This document shows positions 38,936 through 48,076 of a DNA stretch of 64,000 nucleotides, piece by piece (the stretch's first letter is position 1; the number at the start of each line of letters is the position of its first letter). The position numbers and the translations under genes were made by a program. The DNA lies in the NCBI RefSeq assembly GCF_003945385.1, contig NZ_AP018920.1:2294001-2358000 (forward strand). Direction: 5' to 3'. This stretch comes from Pseudonocardia autotrophica (GTDB taxonomy: Bacteria > Actinomycetota > Actinomycetes > Mycobacteriales > Pseudonocardiaceae). The notes beneath the pieces were generated by a model that did not search any database, was not told the origin of the DNA, and was given only the letters and a program-made list of their open reading frames with translations.

Positions 38936-41900
38936 ATGAACGGCCCGATCGACGCCCGCACCGCCACCACCACCGTGCTCGACGACAAGTACGTCTCCGA
39001 CCGCGGCCGTGCCCCGATGACCGGCATCCAGGCCCTCGTCCGGCTCACCCTGGAGCAGGCCCGCCTGGACGCGGCCCGCGGGCTGGACACGGCGTCGTTC
39101 GTCTCCGGCTACCAGGGATCCCCGCTGGGCACCCTCGATGCCGAACTCGGCCGCGCCGCACGGCACCTCGACCCGGCCCGGATCGTGTTCCGGCCGGGGC
39201 TCAACGAGGAGCTCGCCGCGACCGCCGTCGCCGGCACCCAGCTGCTCGACGCCGTCCCGGGGCGACGGTACGACGGCGTCGTCGGCTACTGGTACGGCAA
39301 GAACCCCGGACTGGACCGGGCCGCGGACGCCATCCGGCACGGCAACCTCGCCGGCACCGCCCGGCTCGGCGGCGCGGTCGCGATCATCGGCGACGACCCG
39401 TCCTGCAAGTCGTCCACCGTGCCCAGCTCCTGCGAGCCGATCGCGCAGAGCCTGAACCTGCCGTTGCTCGCACCCGGCTCGGTGTCCGAGGTCGTCGAGT
39501 TCGGGCTGCACGCCGTCGCACTGTCCCGGGCCACCGGCCTCTGGACCGGACTGAAGATCATCGCGGACGTCGCCGACGCGTCGTCCACCGTCGATCTCGG
39601 GGCGCTGCGCCCCGAGTTGCTCGGGATCCCGCACCCGCCCGCCACCGACCGGGCCCAGGCCGGCGCCATGGTCGGCCCGGCCGCGGTGGAGGCCGAGCAC
39701 GACCAGCTCACCCGGCGTCTCGACCTGGCCCGCCAGTACGCCCGCGAGACCGGACTGAACCGCATCACCTTCGATGCCCGGCGGGCCCGGCTGGGTGTGC
39801 TCGCATCCGGGACCGGATACGCCACCGTGCTCCGTGCGCTGGACGATCTCGGGCTCGGCGAGGGAGACCTCGATGCGCTCGGCATCCGGCTGATCCGGCT
39901 CGCGATGCCGTTCCCGATCGACCGCGACGCCCTCGCGGCGCTGACCGACGGGCTCGCCGAGGTGCTCGTCGTCGAGGACAAGGTCCCGTTCCTGGAGGGG
40001 CACCTGCGCGACGCCCTCTACGGCCGCGCGCAGCAGCCGGTGATCACCGGCCGGCGCGACGACCGGCAGCGGCCGCTGCTGACCGCCCGCGGTCAGCTGT
40101 CCGCCGAGGACGTCGCCCGCGCCGTCGCGGCCCGGCTCACCGCGGTCGGTGCGGAGCTGCCCGGCCCCGCCCGAGCCCATCTCGACGCGCTCGCGCCGCC
40201 GCGTCCGTCCCGGATCGAGCTGGGCCTGGCCAAGGCCGGTGACCTGGGCGCCCGCACGCCGTACTTCTGCTCCGGCTGCCCGCACAACACCTCGACCCGC
40301 ACCTCCGACGACACGCTGGTCGGCGTCGGGATCGGCTGCCACGCGATGATCGCGCTGGACGGCGGGCACCGCGGCAGGCAGATCGGGCTGACCCAGATGG
40401 GCGGCGAGGGCGCCCAGTGGTTCGGGCTGGCCCCGTTCACCGACGACCGCACCCTGGTGCAGAACCTCGGGGACGGGACCTTCCACCACTCCGGTTCGTT
40501 GGCGATCCGCGCGGCGGTCGCGGCCGGCGTGACGATGACCTACAAGCTGCTCTACAACGATGCCGTCGCGATGACCGGCGGGCAGCGCGCCGAGGGGCGG
40601 ATGGGCGTCCCCGAGATCACCCGCTCGCTCGCGCTGGAGGGGGTGCGGCGGATCGTCGTGACCACCGACGAGCCGGCCCGCTACCGCGGGATCACCCTCG
40701 ATCCGATCGCCTCGCTGCGGCACCGCGACGACCTGCCCGCCGCCGAGGCGGAGCTCGGGGCGCTCGACGGCGTCACCGTCCTGATCCACGACGACCGGTG
40801 TGCCGCCGAGGAGCGCCGGATGCGCAAGCGCGGCAAGCTCCCCACCCCGGCCGAGAAGGTCGTGATCAACGAGCGGGTGTGCGAGGGCTGCGGGGACTGC
40901 GGCGACAAGTCGACCTGCCTGTCGGTACTGCCGGTGGACACCGAGTTCGGCCGCAAGACCCGGATCCACCAGCCCTCGTGCAACTCCGACCTGTCCTGTC
41001 TCAAGGGCGACTGCCCGTCGTTCCTGATGGTGGAGCCGGGGACCCCGCGCAAGCGGGAGATCCCGGCGCTGCCGGTCACCCTGACCGACCCGGAGCCGAG
41101 GGTCGGCGCCGACTCCACCCTGATCCGGATGCCCGGGATCGGCGGCACCGGCGTCGTCACCGCCTCGGCGGTGCTGCAGATGGCGGCCCACCTCGACGGG
41201 CTGTGCGCGGCCGGGCTGGAACAGGTCGGCCTCGCCCAGAAGGGCGGTCCGGTCGTCTCCGACGTCCGCATCTCCAAGGAGCCGGTGGACGGGATCCTGC
41301 GCGCCTCGCGGGGCACCGCCGACGTGCTGATCGGGATGGACCTGGTCGGCGCAGCCACCGACGCCAACCTGTCGGTCGCGCGGCCCGGGCACACGGTGGC
41401 CGTCGTCAACACCTCGCTGGTGCCGACCGCGGCGATGATCACCGGCCGGGTCGTGCTGCCCGGATCCACCGACGACGCCGTCGACAAGATCGCGCGGAGC
41501 ACCCGTGACCTGCTGGCGGTCGACGCCCAGACGATCTCCGAGGCGCTGTTCGACGATCATCTCCCGGCCAACATGCTGCTGCTCGGCGCCGCTTTCCAGC
41601 ACGGCGTGCTGCCGGTGTCGGAGCAGGCGATCGAGGCAGCGATCCGGGTGAACGGCGCCGCGGTCGAGCGGACGCTGACCGCGTTCCGCTGGGGCCGCGC
41701 CGCCGCGATCGACGCCGCGGCCGTGCGGGCCGCGCTGGCCGGGCCGCAGCGGGCCACCGTAGCCGTCGACGCCGATTCCGCGGTGCTCGCCGCGTCGGTC
41801 GCCGCGGGGACCGATCTCGAGGCCGTGCTCGCCACCCGGATCGCCGATCTCACCGGCTACCAGGACGCCGGGTACGCGGCCCGCTACGCGGAGGAGGTCC

Positions 41901-42541
41901 GCCGGGTCGCCGCGATCGCCACCGCCCGCGCGGGCGACGTCGGCGGCGACCGGATCGCGCTCGCCTACGCCCGCGGACTGCACACGCTGATGGCCTACAA
42001 GGACGAGTACGAGGTCGCCCGGCTGCACCTGGACCCGGTCGAGGTCGCCCGCCGGGAGGAGACCTACGGTTCGGACGCCCGGGTGACGGTCATGCTGCAC
42101 CCGCCGGTGCTGCGGGCGATGGGGATGCACCGCAAGATCCGGCTCGACGGCCGGGTGGCGGGCCCGGCGTTCCGGGCGCTGCGTGCGGCGCGGCGGCTGC
42201 GCGGGACTGCGCTGGACGTCTTCGGCTACGCCGGGGTCCGCCGCCTCGAGCGGGAGCTGGTCGGCGAATACCAGGCGCTGGTGCGGGCCGCACTGGACAC
42301 CCTGGACGGCCCGGCCGCCGGCACTGCTGCTGCCGGCACCGCTACCGCCGGTGCTGCGACCGCCGGCACCGCTGCTGCCGACGCCGCTTCCGCCGACGCG
42401 GGGATCACCGACCCGGTGGACACCGTCGTCGCGGTCGCGGAGACGGCCGGGCTGGTGCGCGGCTACGAGGACGTGAAGCTCGGCAACGTCGAGCGGTTCC
42501 GGGCCGAGGCGGCCGCGCTGCTGGGGAGCCTGCGCGGCTGA
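38936..42541 (+). CDS. Indolepyruvate ferredoxin oxidoreductase, fused subunits
   Basis: The 1,201-residue enzyme oxidatively decarboxylates aryl- or branched-chain 2-oxoacids to acyl-CoA using thiamine diphosphate and ferredoxin. Visible parts are an N-terminal pyrimidine-type domain (SGYQGSPLGTLD), a TPP-binding C-terminal domain (CSGCPHNTSTR.., GIGCHAMIALDGG, GGEGAQW, NLGDGTFHHSG), cysteine clusters for Fe-S centres (CEGCGDCGDKSTC; CNSDLSCLKGDC) and a gamma-type domain (RMPGIGGTGVVTASAVLQMAA). An Ala/Thr/Gly tract near residues 1125-1160 interrupts the C-terminus. GAGGAG precedes the ATG at 38936. Divergent Lrp is the likely regulator. Confidence 0.95.
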   Translation: MNGPIDARTATTTVLDDKYVSDRGRAPMTGIQALVRLTLEQARLDAARGLDTASFVSGYQGSPLGTLDAELGRAARHLDPARIVFRPGLNEELAATAVAGTQLLDAVPGRRYDGVVGYWYGKNPGLDRAADAIRHGNLAGTARLGGAVAIIGDDPSCKSSTVPSSCEPIAQSLNLPLLAPGSVSEVVEFGLHAVALSRATGLWTGLKIIADVADASSTVDLGALRPELLGIPHPPATDRAQAGAMVGPAAVEAEHDQLTRRLDLARQYARETGLNRITFDARRARLGVLASGTGYATVLRALDDLGLGEGDLDALGIRLIRLAMPFPIDRDALAALTDGLAEVLVVEDKVPFLEGHLRDALYGRAQQPVITGRRDDRQRPLLTARGQLSAEDVARAVAARLTAVGAELPGPARAHLDALAPPRPSRIELGLAKAGDLGARTPYFCSGCPHNTSTRTSDDTLVGVGIGCHAMIALDGGHRGRQIGLTQMGGEGAQWFGLAPFTDDRTLVQNLGDGTFHHSGSLAIRAAVAAGVTMTYKLLYNDAVAMTGGQRAEGRMGVPEITRSLALEGVRRIVVTTDEPARYRGITLDPIASLRHRDDLPAAEAELGALDGVTVLIHDDRCAAEERRMRKRGKLPTPAEKVVINERVCEGCGDCGDKSTCLSVLPVDTEFGRKTRIHQPSCNSDLSCLKGDCPSFLMVEPGTPRKREIPALPVTLTDPEPRVGADSTLIRMPGIGGTGVVTASAVLQMAAHLDGLCAAGLEQVGLAQKGGPVVSDVRISKEPVDGILRASRGTADVLIGMDLVGAATDANLSVARPGHTVAVVNTSLVPTAAMITGRVVLPGSTDDAVDKIARSTRDLLAVDAQTISEALFDDHLPANMLLLGAAFQHGVLPVSEQAIEAAIRVNGAAVERTLTAFRWGRAAAIDAAAVRAALAGPQRATVAVDADSAVLAASVAAGTDLEAVLATRIADLTGYQDAGYAARYAEEVRRVAAIATARAGDVGGDRIALAYARGLHTLMAYKDEYEVARLHLDPVEVARREETYGSDARVTVMLHPPVLRAMGMHRKIRLDGRVAGPAFRALRAARRLRGTALDVFGYAGVRRLERELVGEYQALVRAALDTLDGPAAGTAAAGTATAGAATAGTAAADAASADAGITDPVDTVVAVAETAGLVRGYEDVKLGNVERFRAEAAALLGSLRG

Positions 42542-42549
42542 CCTCCCGA

Positions 42550-42580
42550 GGCGGGCCCGGGGCGCCGCTCCGGGCCCGCC
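42550..42580. terminator. Bidirectional terminator hairpin
   Basis: An 11-bp perfect stem (GGCGGGCCCGG / CCGGGCCCGCC) with a 9-nt loop between the oxidoreductase stop and the convergent isochorismatase-like gene. Confidence 0.75.
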
Positions 42581-42581
42581 G

Positions 42582-43097
42582 TCACTTCAGGAGCTTGTGC
42601 ACCTCGCGGAACCGCGGGTGGGTCGCGTCGCGCAGCCACTCGAACAGCACCATCTCCGAGGTGACGATCTCGGCGCCGGCGGCCCGCGCCCGGTCCAGGG
42701 CGGCGGCCCGGTCCTCCGGGTCACGGGAGCCGACGGCGTCGGCGGCCAGCAGCACCCGGTGGCCGTCCTCGATCAGGCGCAGCGTGGTCTGCAGCACGCA
42801 GACGTGCGCCTCCATCCCGGTCACGACGATCTCCGAGCGGCCGGGCGGCACCAGCCCACCGGGATCGGCGCCGAACGAGGACTTGTGCGTGACGAGATGC
42901 GGATAGCCGGCCAGCGGCTCGACCGTGGGGCCGAGCTTCTCCGGGATCTGCTCGGTGGCCAGCACCGGGACCCCGAGCAGGGTCGCGGCCTCGGCGAGCC
43001 GGACGGTCCGGTCGATCACCCGGTCACCCTGGTGGATCACGGGGGCCAGCCGTTCCTGGAGATCGACCAGGAGCAGGACGGCGGCGTCGGCGGTCAT
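42582..43097 (-). CDS. Isochorismatase-like cysteine hydrolase
   Basis: The 171-residue protein has the cysteine-hydrolase triad of the isochorismatase superfamily: Asp in LLVDLQERL, Lys in THKSSFGAD and Cys in GMEAHVCVLQTTL, where the preceding turn carries the cis peptide. The group includes nicotinamidases and N-carbamoyl hydrolases as well as many unassigned enzymes (YcaC-like). The ATG at 43097 gives the family length; a GTG at 43130 overlapping the upstream gene's stop by four bases is possible. Substrate unknown. Confidence 0.88.
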   Translation of the reverse strand: MTADAAVLLLVDLQERLAPVIHQGDRVIDRTVRLAEAATLLGVPVLATEQIPEKLGPTVEPLAGYPHLVTHKSSFGADPGGLVPPGRSEIVVTGMEAHVCVLQTTLRLIEDGHRVLLAADAVGSRDPEDRAAALDRARAAGAEIVTSEMVLFEWLRDATHPRFREVHKLLK

Positions 43098-43126
43098 CAG
43101 CACACCGCTGACGGTAGCGGCCGGGA

Positions 43127-44023
43127 TCACTCGCAGGCGACCCCGTCGTTGTCGCGATCCAGCGGCCCGCGGTAGCCGGGCTGGCCACGCAGGATCGGCG
43201 CGGCTCCGGCGGCCCGGGCCGCGGAACAGTTCTTGTAGTACACCCCGCCACCGCCGGACGGCGCGGGCGGCGGTGCCTGCACCGCGGGCTGTGGTGCCGC
43301 GGTGGGCCGGGGCGCCGCGGTTCGCGGCGCGGCCTGCAGTGGTGCCGGTGCCCGGGTCGCCGGCGGTGAGCTGGCCGGAGCCGGAGCCGGAGCCGCTGCG
43401 GGGGCGGGGGCGGGGGCAGGCCGGGCGGTTCCGGCGGTGTCGGTGTCGGTGGCCGCGGTGGTGAAAGGCCCGCAGCTGCGGCCCCGGTCGAGCCCGGTCA
43501 GCCCGCTCAGGTAGGACGCCGAGGCGTTCTCACCGCCCCGGTAGACGCCGGTGTGGTCGGCCGGGACCATCAGCCGTCCGAGATCCCCGGCGGACACCGC
43601 GACGTAGCGGACCTCGCGCCCGAAGCGGTCGAGATCGACGCCCGGCTCCCGGGTCAGCGTCACGGTGCCCGCGGTGAGCAGCCGCCGCGCGGCGGCGGTC
43701 GCGGCGTCCCCGCCGGTGGTGCCCACCTCGCAGGAGTCGATGCCGATCACCCGGATCCGGCGGTCGCCGACCCGGAAGGTGTCGCCGTCGATCACCGAGG
43801 TGACCACGACGGTGTCCGGGTCGACGCCGAAGCCGGTCCGCGAGGACGCGCCGTCCGAACCGGGTGCCGTGGCCGGTGCGGCGGCCGCCGCCGGCGCGGA
43901 CGCGGACGGATGCGCCGCGGCGGTGTCGACCGCGGTGTCGGTCCCGGGGGAGTCCGGCCCCGAGCACGCGTACACGACGCCGGTGACGAGCAGGACGGTG
44001 CCGAGGAGCCCGGCCTTGGACAC
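43127..44023 (-). CDS. Thermonuclease (SNase) lipoprotein with C-terminal Excalibur domain
   Basis: The 298-residue protein starts with a lipoprotein signal peptide (VSKAGLLGTVLLVTGVVYACSG, lipobox VYAC with lipid-acceptor Cys19). An SNase-like nuclease domain follows (VTSVIDGDTFRVGDRRIRVIGIDSCEVG.., DRFGREVRYVAV, HTGVYRG). A Pro/Ala linker of about 65 residues leads to an Excalibur calcium-binding motif ending DRDNDGVACE. GGAGGAACAC precedes the GTG at 44023. The protein is probably an exported nuclease anchored to the outer face of the membrane. Confidence 0.92.
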   Translation of the reverse strand: MSKAGLLGTVLLVTGVVYACSGPDSPGTDTAVDTAAAHPSASAPAAAAAPATAPGSDGASSRTGFGVDPDTVVVTSVIDGDTFRVGDRRIRVIGIDSCEVGTTGGDAATAAARRLLTAGTVTLTREPGVDLDRFGREVRYVAVSAGDLGRLMVPADHTGVYRGGENASASYLSGLTGLDRGRSCGPFTTAATDTDTAGTARPAPAPAPAAAPAPAPASSPPATRAPAPLQAAPRTAAPRPTAAPQPAVQAPPPAPSGGGGVYYKNCSAARAAGAAPILRGQPGYRGPLDRDNDGVACE

Positions 44024-44170
44024 GTGTTCCTCCACGGGAGGAGAAGGGGAGTCCCCGGCGAGTGCCGGGATCTGCCGGTTCGTCGTGTCCGTGCGGGATG
44101 TCGTTAGCCGCGCTCCACAGAACTGATGACTCACCGTCGCACCGCGGATCCGTGCGGTGATCGGCCCCGG

Positions 44171-44641
44171 CTACGGCTCCTGCCGCCGGGAGGCCTCGAT
44201 CACCTGGTCGAGCACGACGCGCAGGTCCTCCAGCTCGTCGAGCGGCATCCCGAGCCGCTCGACGATCGCGGGCGGGATCGCCTCGGCCCTGGCCCGCAGC
44301 GCCCGCCCGGCCGAGGTCAGGGTCACCGCGAGCGTCCGCTCGTTGCCGGGGACCCGGCGCCGGTCCACCAGCCCGGCCGCCTCCAGTCGCTTGAGCAGCG
44401 GCGACAGCGTGCCCGGATCGAGTGCGAGCTCGTCGGCCAGCTCGCCGACCGAGCGCGGCGAGCGCTCCCACAGCGCCAGCAGCACCAGATACTGCGGGTG
44501 GGTCAGGCCCATCGGCTCGAGCAGCGGCCGGTACAGCGCGATCACGTTCCGCGCGGCGACCGCCAGCGCGAAGCAGACCTGCCGGTCCAGCCGGAGCAGG
44601 TCGTCCGGGTCACCCTGGGATGCGCTCACCACGTCCCGCAT
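44171..44641 (-). CDS. MarR-family regulator, OhrR-like
   Basis: The 156-residue protein has the OhrR-like N-terminus LDRQVCFALAVAARNVIALYRPLLEPMGLTHPQYLVLLALWE, including the cysteine that senses organic hydroperoxides in OhrR, and a winged helix (SVGELADELALDPGTLSPLLKRLEAAGLV). No Shine-Dalgarno precedes the ATG at 44641; TTGGAC and AACAAT 18 bp apart end 5 bp before it, suggesting a leaderless transcript. A longer frame to 44677 would include that promoter. A palindrome at 44651 sits in the spacer. No ohr peroxidase is adjacent. Confidence 0.88.
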   Translation of the reverse strand: MRDVVSASQGDPDDLLRLDRQVCFALAVAARNVIALYRPLLEPMGLTHPQYLVLLALWERSPRSVGELADELALDPGTLSPLLKRLEAAGLVDRRRVPGNERTLAVTLTSAGRALRARAEAIPPAIVERLGMPLDELEDLRVVLDQVIEASRRQEP

Positions 44642-44650
44642 CGTACATTG

Positions 44651-44662
44651 TTGGTGCACCAA
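44651..44662. promoter_or_regulatory. Palindrome TTGGTGCACCAA in divergent promoter region
   Basis: A perfect 12-bp palindrome between the divergent MarR-like gene and the DUF5313 gene. It lies between TTGGAC and AACAAT of the predicted MarR promoter and 18 bp before the GTG of the plus-strand gene, so it could control both. Confidence 0.65.
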
Positions 44663-44679
44663 GAATTGGGGGTCCAATC

Positions 44680-45072
44680 GTGGGCGAGTCGATCCGACCC
44701 GGTCCGCTGCGCTGGTTGCTCTACGCCTACGGCGCTGCGCTGCCGGCCCGGCACCGCAGCTGGGTACTGCACGACGTCACCGCGCCGAGCTGGCAGCTGC
44801 GCCATCTCGCGCGGGTCACCGTGCAGCTGCTGCCGATCGGCGTCGCGCTGTTCCTGCTCATCCCGGGGCCGACGTACGTCAAGGCGCTCTCGGTACTGGC
44901 CGGGGCACTGCTCGGCTACTTCTACTCGGTCGCCTACATGTACGAGTCGGCCGAGCACCGGGTGGCGAAGGCCGGCTATCCGGTGGGGCACGCCGCGGCG
45001 GTCCGTGCCGCGGCCGGCGCGGTCGACCGAGCGGCGGCGCAGGAGCGCTACGAGCGTCGCTGGCGCGACTGA
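44680..45072 (+). CDS. DUF5313-family membrane protein
   Basis: The 130-residue protein begins GESIRPGPLRWLLYAYGAALPARHRSWVLHDVTAPSW and has two hydrophobic helices (about 49-66 and 70-88), followed by a charged helical tail. It fits the actinobacterial DUF5313 family (from memory). GGGGGT precedes the GTG start. It diverges from the MarR/OhrR-like regulator and shares its palindrome, so it may be part of an oxidative-stress response. Confidence 0.82.
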   Translation: MGESIRPGPLRWLLYAYGAALPARHRSWVLHDVTAPSWQLRHLARVTVQLLPIGVALFLLIPGPTYVKALSVLAGALLGYFYSVAYMYESAEHRVAKAGYPVGHAAAVRAAAGAVDRAAAQERYERRWRD

Positions 45073-45079
45073 ACACCCG

Positions 45080-45108
45080 TTGACGCCGAAACATCAGACT
45101 TTTAATGT
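45080..45108 (+). promoter_or_regulatory. Promoter and operator of the CitE-like lyase gene
   Basis: TTGACG (45080-45085) and TAATGT (45103-45108) are 17 bp apart and 6 bp before the GTG, so the transcript may be leaderless. The spacer carries AAACATCAGACTTTTAATG (45089-45107), which matches 15 of 19 positions of a site at 54085-54103 at the other end of the catabolic cluster. Confidence 0.6.
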
Positions 45109-45114
45109 CATGAC

Positions 45115-45939
45115 GTGCAGCCGATCGCGTCCGCCGTCACCTTCCTGTTCGTCCCCGGCTCCCGCCCGGACCGTTTCGACAAGGCGGTCGCCAGCGGTGC
45201 CGACGTCGTGGTGCTCGACCTGGAGGACGCGGTCGCCCCGGACGGCAAGGCCGCCGCGCGCGCCGGCGTGCTGGACTGGCTGGCCGCCGGTGGCCGGGCG
45301 ATGGTGCGGGTGAACGGCACCGGCACGCCGTGGCACGCCGAGGACGTGGCCGCCGTCGCCGGGACCGGCTGCCCGGTGATGCTGCCGAAGGCCGAGTCCG
45401 GGCGGCAGCTCGCCGGGCTGGCCGCGGCACTGCCCGGCGGAACCCCGATCGTGCCGCTGATCGAGACGGCCCGCGGCGTCCGGCGCGCCGAGGACGTGTG
45501 CGGGGCACCCGGCGTCGTCCGGCCGGCGTTCGGCAGTGTCGATCTCGCCGTCGATCTCGGGGTGGACCACACCGACGACGACGCGTTGCGGGTCGCCCGC
45601 TGCGAGCTGGTGCTCTCCGCCCGGTCGGCGGGAGTCACCGCCCCGATCGACGGTGTGACGACCGCGGTGCGCGACGCCGACCGGCTGCGCGCCGACACCG
45701 CGGCCGGCGCGGCGCTCGGGATGACCGCGAAGCTGTGCATCCATCCCGCGCAGATCGACGCCGTCGCCGCCGCACTGCGGCCGACGGCGGAGCAGCTGAC
45801 CTGGGCCCGGGCCGTGGTCGAGGCCGCCGGCGCCGGTGCGGTGGCGGTCCTCGACGGCGCGCTGGTCGACAAGCCGGTCGTCGACCGGGCGCGTGCGCTG
45901 CTCGCCCGGGCCGGTGAGCGTCCCACCGGACCGGGCTGA
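45115..45939 (+). CDS. HpcH/HpaI-type CoA ester lyase (CitE-like)
   Basis: The 274-residue TIM-barrel protein resembles CitE/malyl-CoA lyase proteins: FLFVPGSRPDRFDKAVASGADVVVLDLEDAVAP with metal and CoA contacts, RVNGTGTPWHAEDV, PLIETARGV (metal Glu), FGSVDLAVDLG and GMTAKLCIHPAQI. Such enzymes cleave malyl-, citramalyl- or related 3-hydroxyacyl-CoA to acetyl-CoA plus a 2-oxoacid. It converges on the catabolic operon (14-bp gap) and shares its operator motif, so it probably does the final C-C cleavage of that pathway. No Shine-Dalgarno is seen; a leaderless GTG start fits the promoter. Confidence 0.9.
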   Translation: MQPIASAVTFLFVPGSRPDRFDKAVASGADVVVLDLEDAVAPDGKAAARAGVLDWLAAGGRAMVRVNGTGTPWHAEDVAAVAGTGCPVMLPKAESGRQLAGLAAALPGGTPIVPLIETARGVRRAEDVCGAPGVVRPAFGSVDLAVDLGVDHTDDDALRVARCELVLSARSAGVTAPIDGVTTAVRDADRLRADTAAGAALGMTAKLCIHPAQIDAVAAALRPTAEQLTWARAVVEAAGAGAVAVLDGALVDKPVVDRARALLARAGERPTGPG

Positions 45940-45953
45940 AAGCGCCCGCTCCG

Positions 45954-47006
<1,053 letters not shown>

Positions 47007-47029
47007 GGGGGGTCCTTCCGGTCGGAGGA

Positions 47030-48076
47030 TCAGCCGGCCGCGGCGGGCCGGACGGCGGGGGAGGAGCGCAGCACGGGTGCCACCTCGCGGGCGAGCAGGT
47101 CGAGTGAGGCGAGCGCGTGTTCGACCGGCATACCGGCCCAGTCGGTGCGGAGTACGAAATGGTCGACGCCGAGCTCGTCGCGCCACGGCACCAGCGCCGC
47201 GAGGCAGTCCTCCGGCGAGCCCACCACGAACCGGTCGTGGGCGAGGTCGTCGTAACCGGCCCGGAACGACTCGTTTCCGGGCAGGACACGGTCCTGCCCC
47301 CAGTCGGCGTAGACCTCGTACTTGGCGGCCAGGTGTGGCCGGGCAAGCTCGAGCGCGCGCTCCCGGGTGGGCGCGCAGAAGATCTCGCGCATCAGCGGGA
47401 GCTCGCCGAGCGGCTCGCGGCCGTGCGTCGCTCGCTCGGCGTGGAACAGCTCCAGCTGACGGCGCACGGTGCCCGCCGTGGCGTGCGGGTTGATCATCCA
47501 GGTGTCGGCGAGCCGGGCCGCCCGGCGGACGGCGGCGTCGGAGTTCGCGGCCATCCACACCGGCGGCGACGACGCCGGCCGGGTGGTCGCGCGGACCCCG
47601 TCGAGCCGGCACCACGGCAGGTCGGCGTGCACCGGCTCGCCGGACCACAGTGCGCGGACGATCCGCAGGTTCTCGGTGAACCGGCGGACCTTCTCCCCGG
47701 GCGGGATGCCGAACGCGGCGTACTCTGTCTCCCGGTAGCCGAGCCCGATCCCGAACACCGACCGGCCACCCGCGACGACGTCGAGCCCGGCGTAGCTCTC
47801 CGCGGTGTCCACCGGGTTGTGCAGGGCCAGCAGGTGGATGCCGGTACCGATCCGCAGGTCGCCCGCGTCGGCGGCGAGCCGGGCCAGCCAGGGCAGCGGC
47901 TGGATGTGCGAGAACGATTCGGGCAGGTGGTGCTGCCCGGCGAAGATCGAGTCCAGGCCGCCGTCGCGGGCCGCGCGGACCAGCCGCAGCTGCTCGTCCA
48001 GCGCGGTCAGCGGATCGCGGCCGGCCGGCTGCTGGTGGGTGAGGAACACCCCCACCTGCACCGGGCGGTCAGCCAC
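47030..48076 (-). CDS. Luciferase-like (LLM class) flavin-dependent oxidoreductase
   Basis: The 348-residue TIM-barrel protein has LLM features: [44 protein letters not shown], a middle block [54 protein letters not shown] and [12 protein letters not shown]. It would oxidise an organic substrate with reduced FMN or F420. The GTG at 48076 overlaps the end of the MmgE/PrpD gene by 8 bases, so it is part of the operon. With the RutA-like enzyme it gives the cluster two flavin oxygenases; the order of action is unknown. Confidence 0.9.
   Translation of the reverse strand: MADRPVQVGVFLTHQQPAGRDPLTALDEQLRLVRAARDGGLDSIFAGQHHLPESFSHIQPLPWLARLAADAGDLRIGTGIHLLALHNPVDTAESYAGLDVVAGGRSVFGIGLGYRETEYAAFGIPPGEKVRRFTENLRIVRALWSGEPVHADLPWCRLDGVRATTRPASSPPVWMAANSDAAVRRAARLADTWMINPHATAGTVRRQLELFHAERATHGREPLGELPLMREIFCAPTRERALELARPHLAAKYEVYADWGQDRVLPGNESFRAGYDDLAHDRFVVGSPEDCLAALVPWRDELGVDHFVLRTDWAGMPVEHALASLDLLAREVAPVLRSSPAVRPAAAG

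Noticed and set aside
38885..42130. A 1,081-codon minus-strand frame opposite the indolepyruvate ferredoxin oxidoreductase
   Set aside because: It is antisense to an unmistakable enzyme and has shadow composition.
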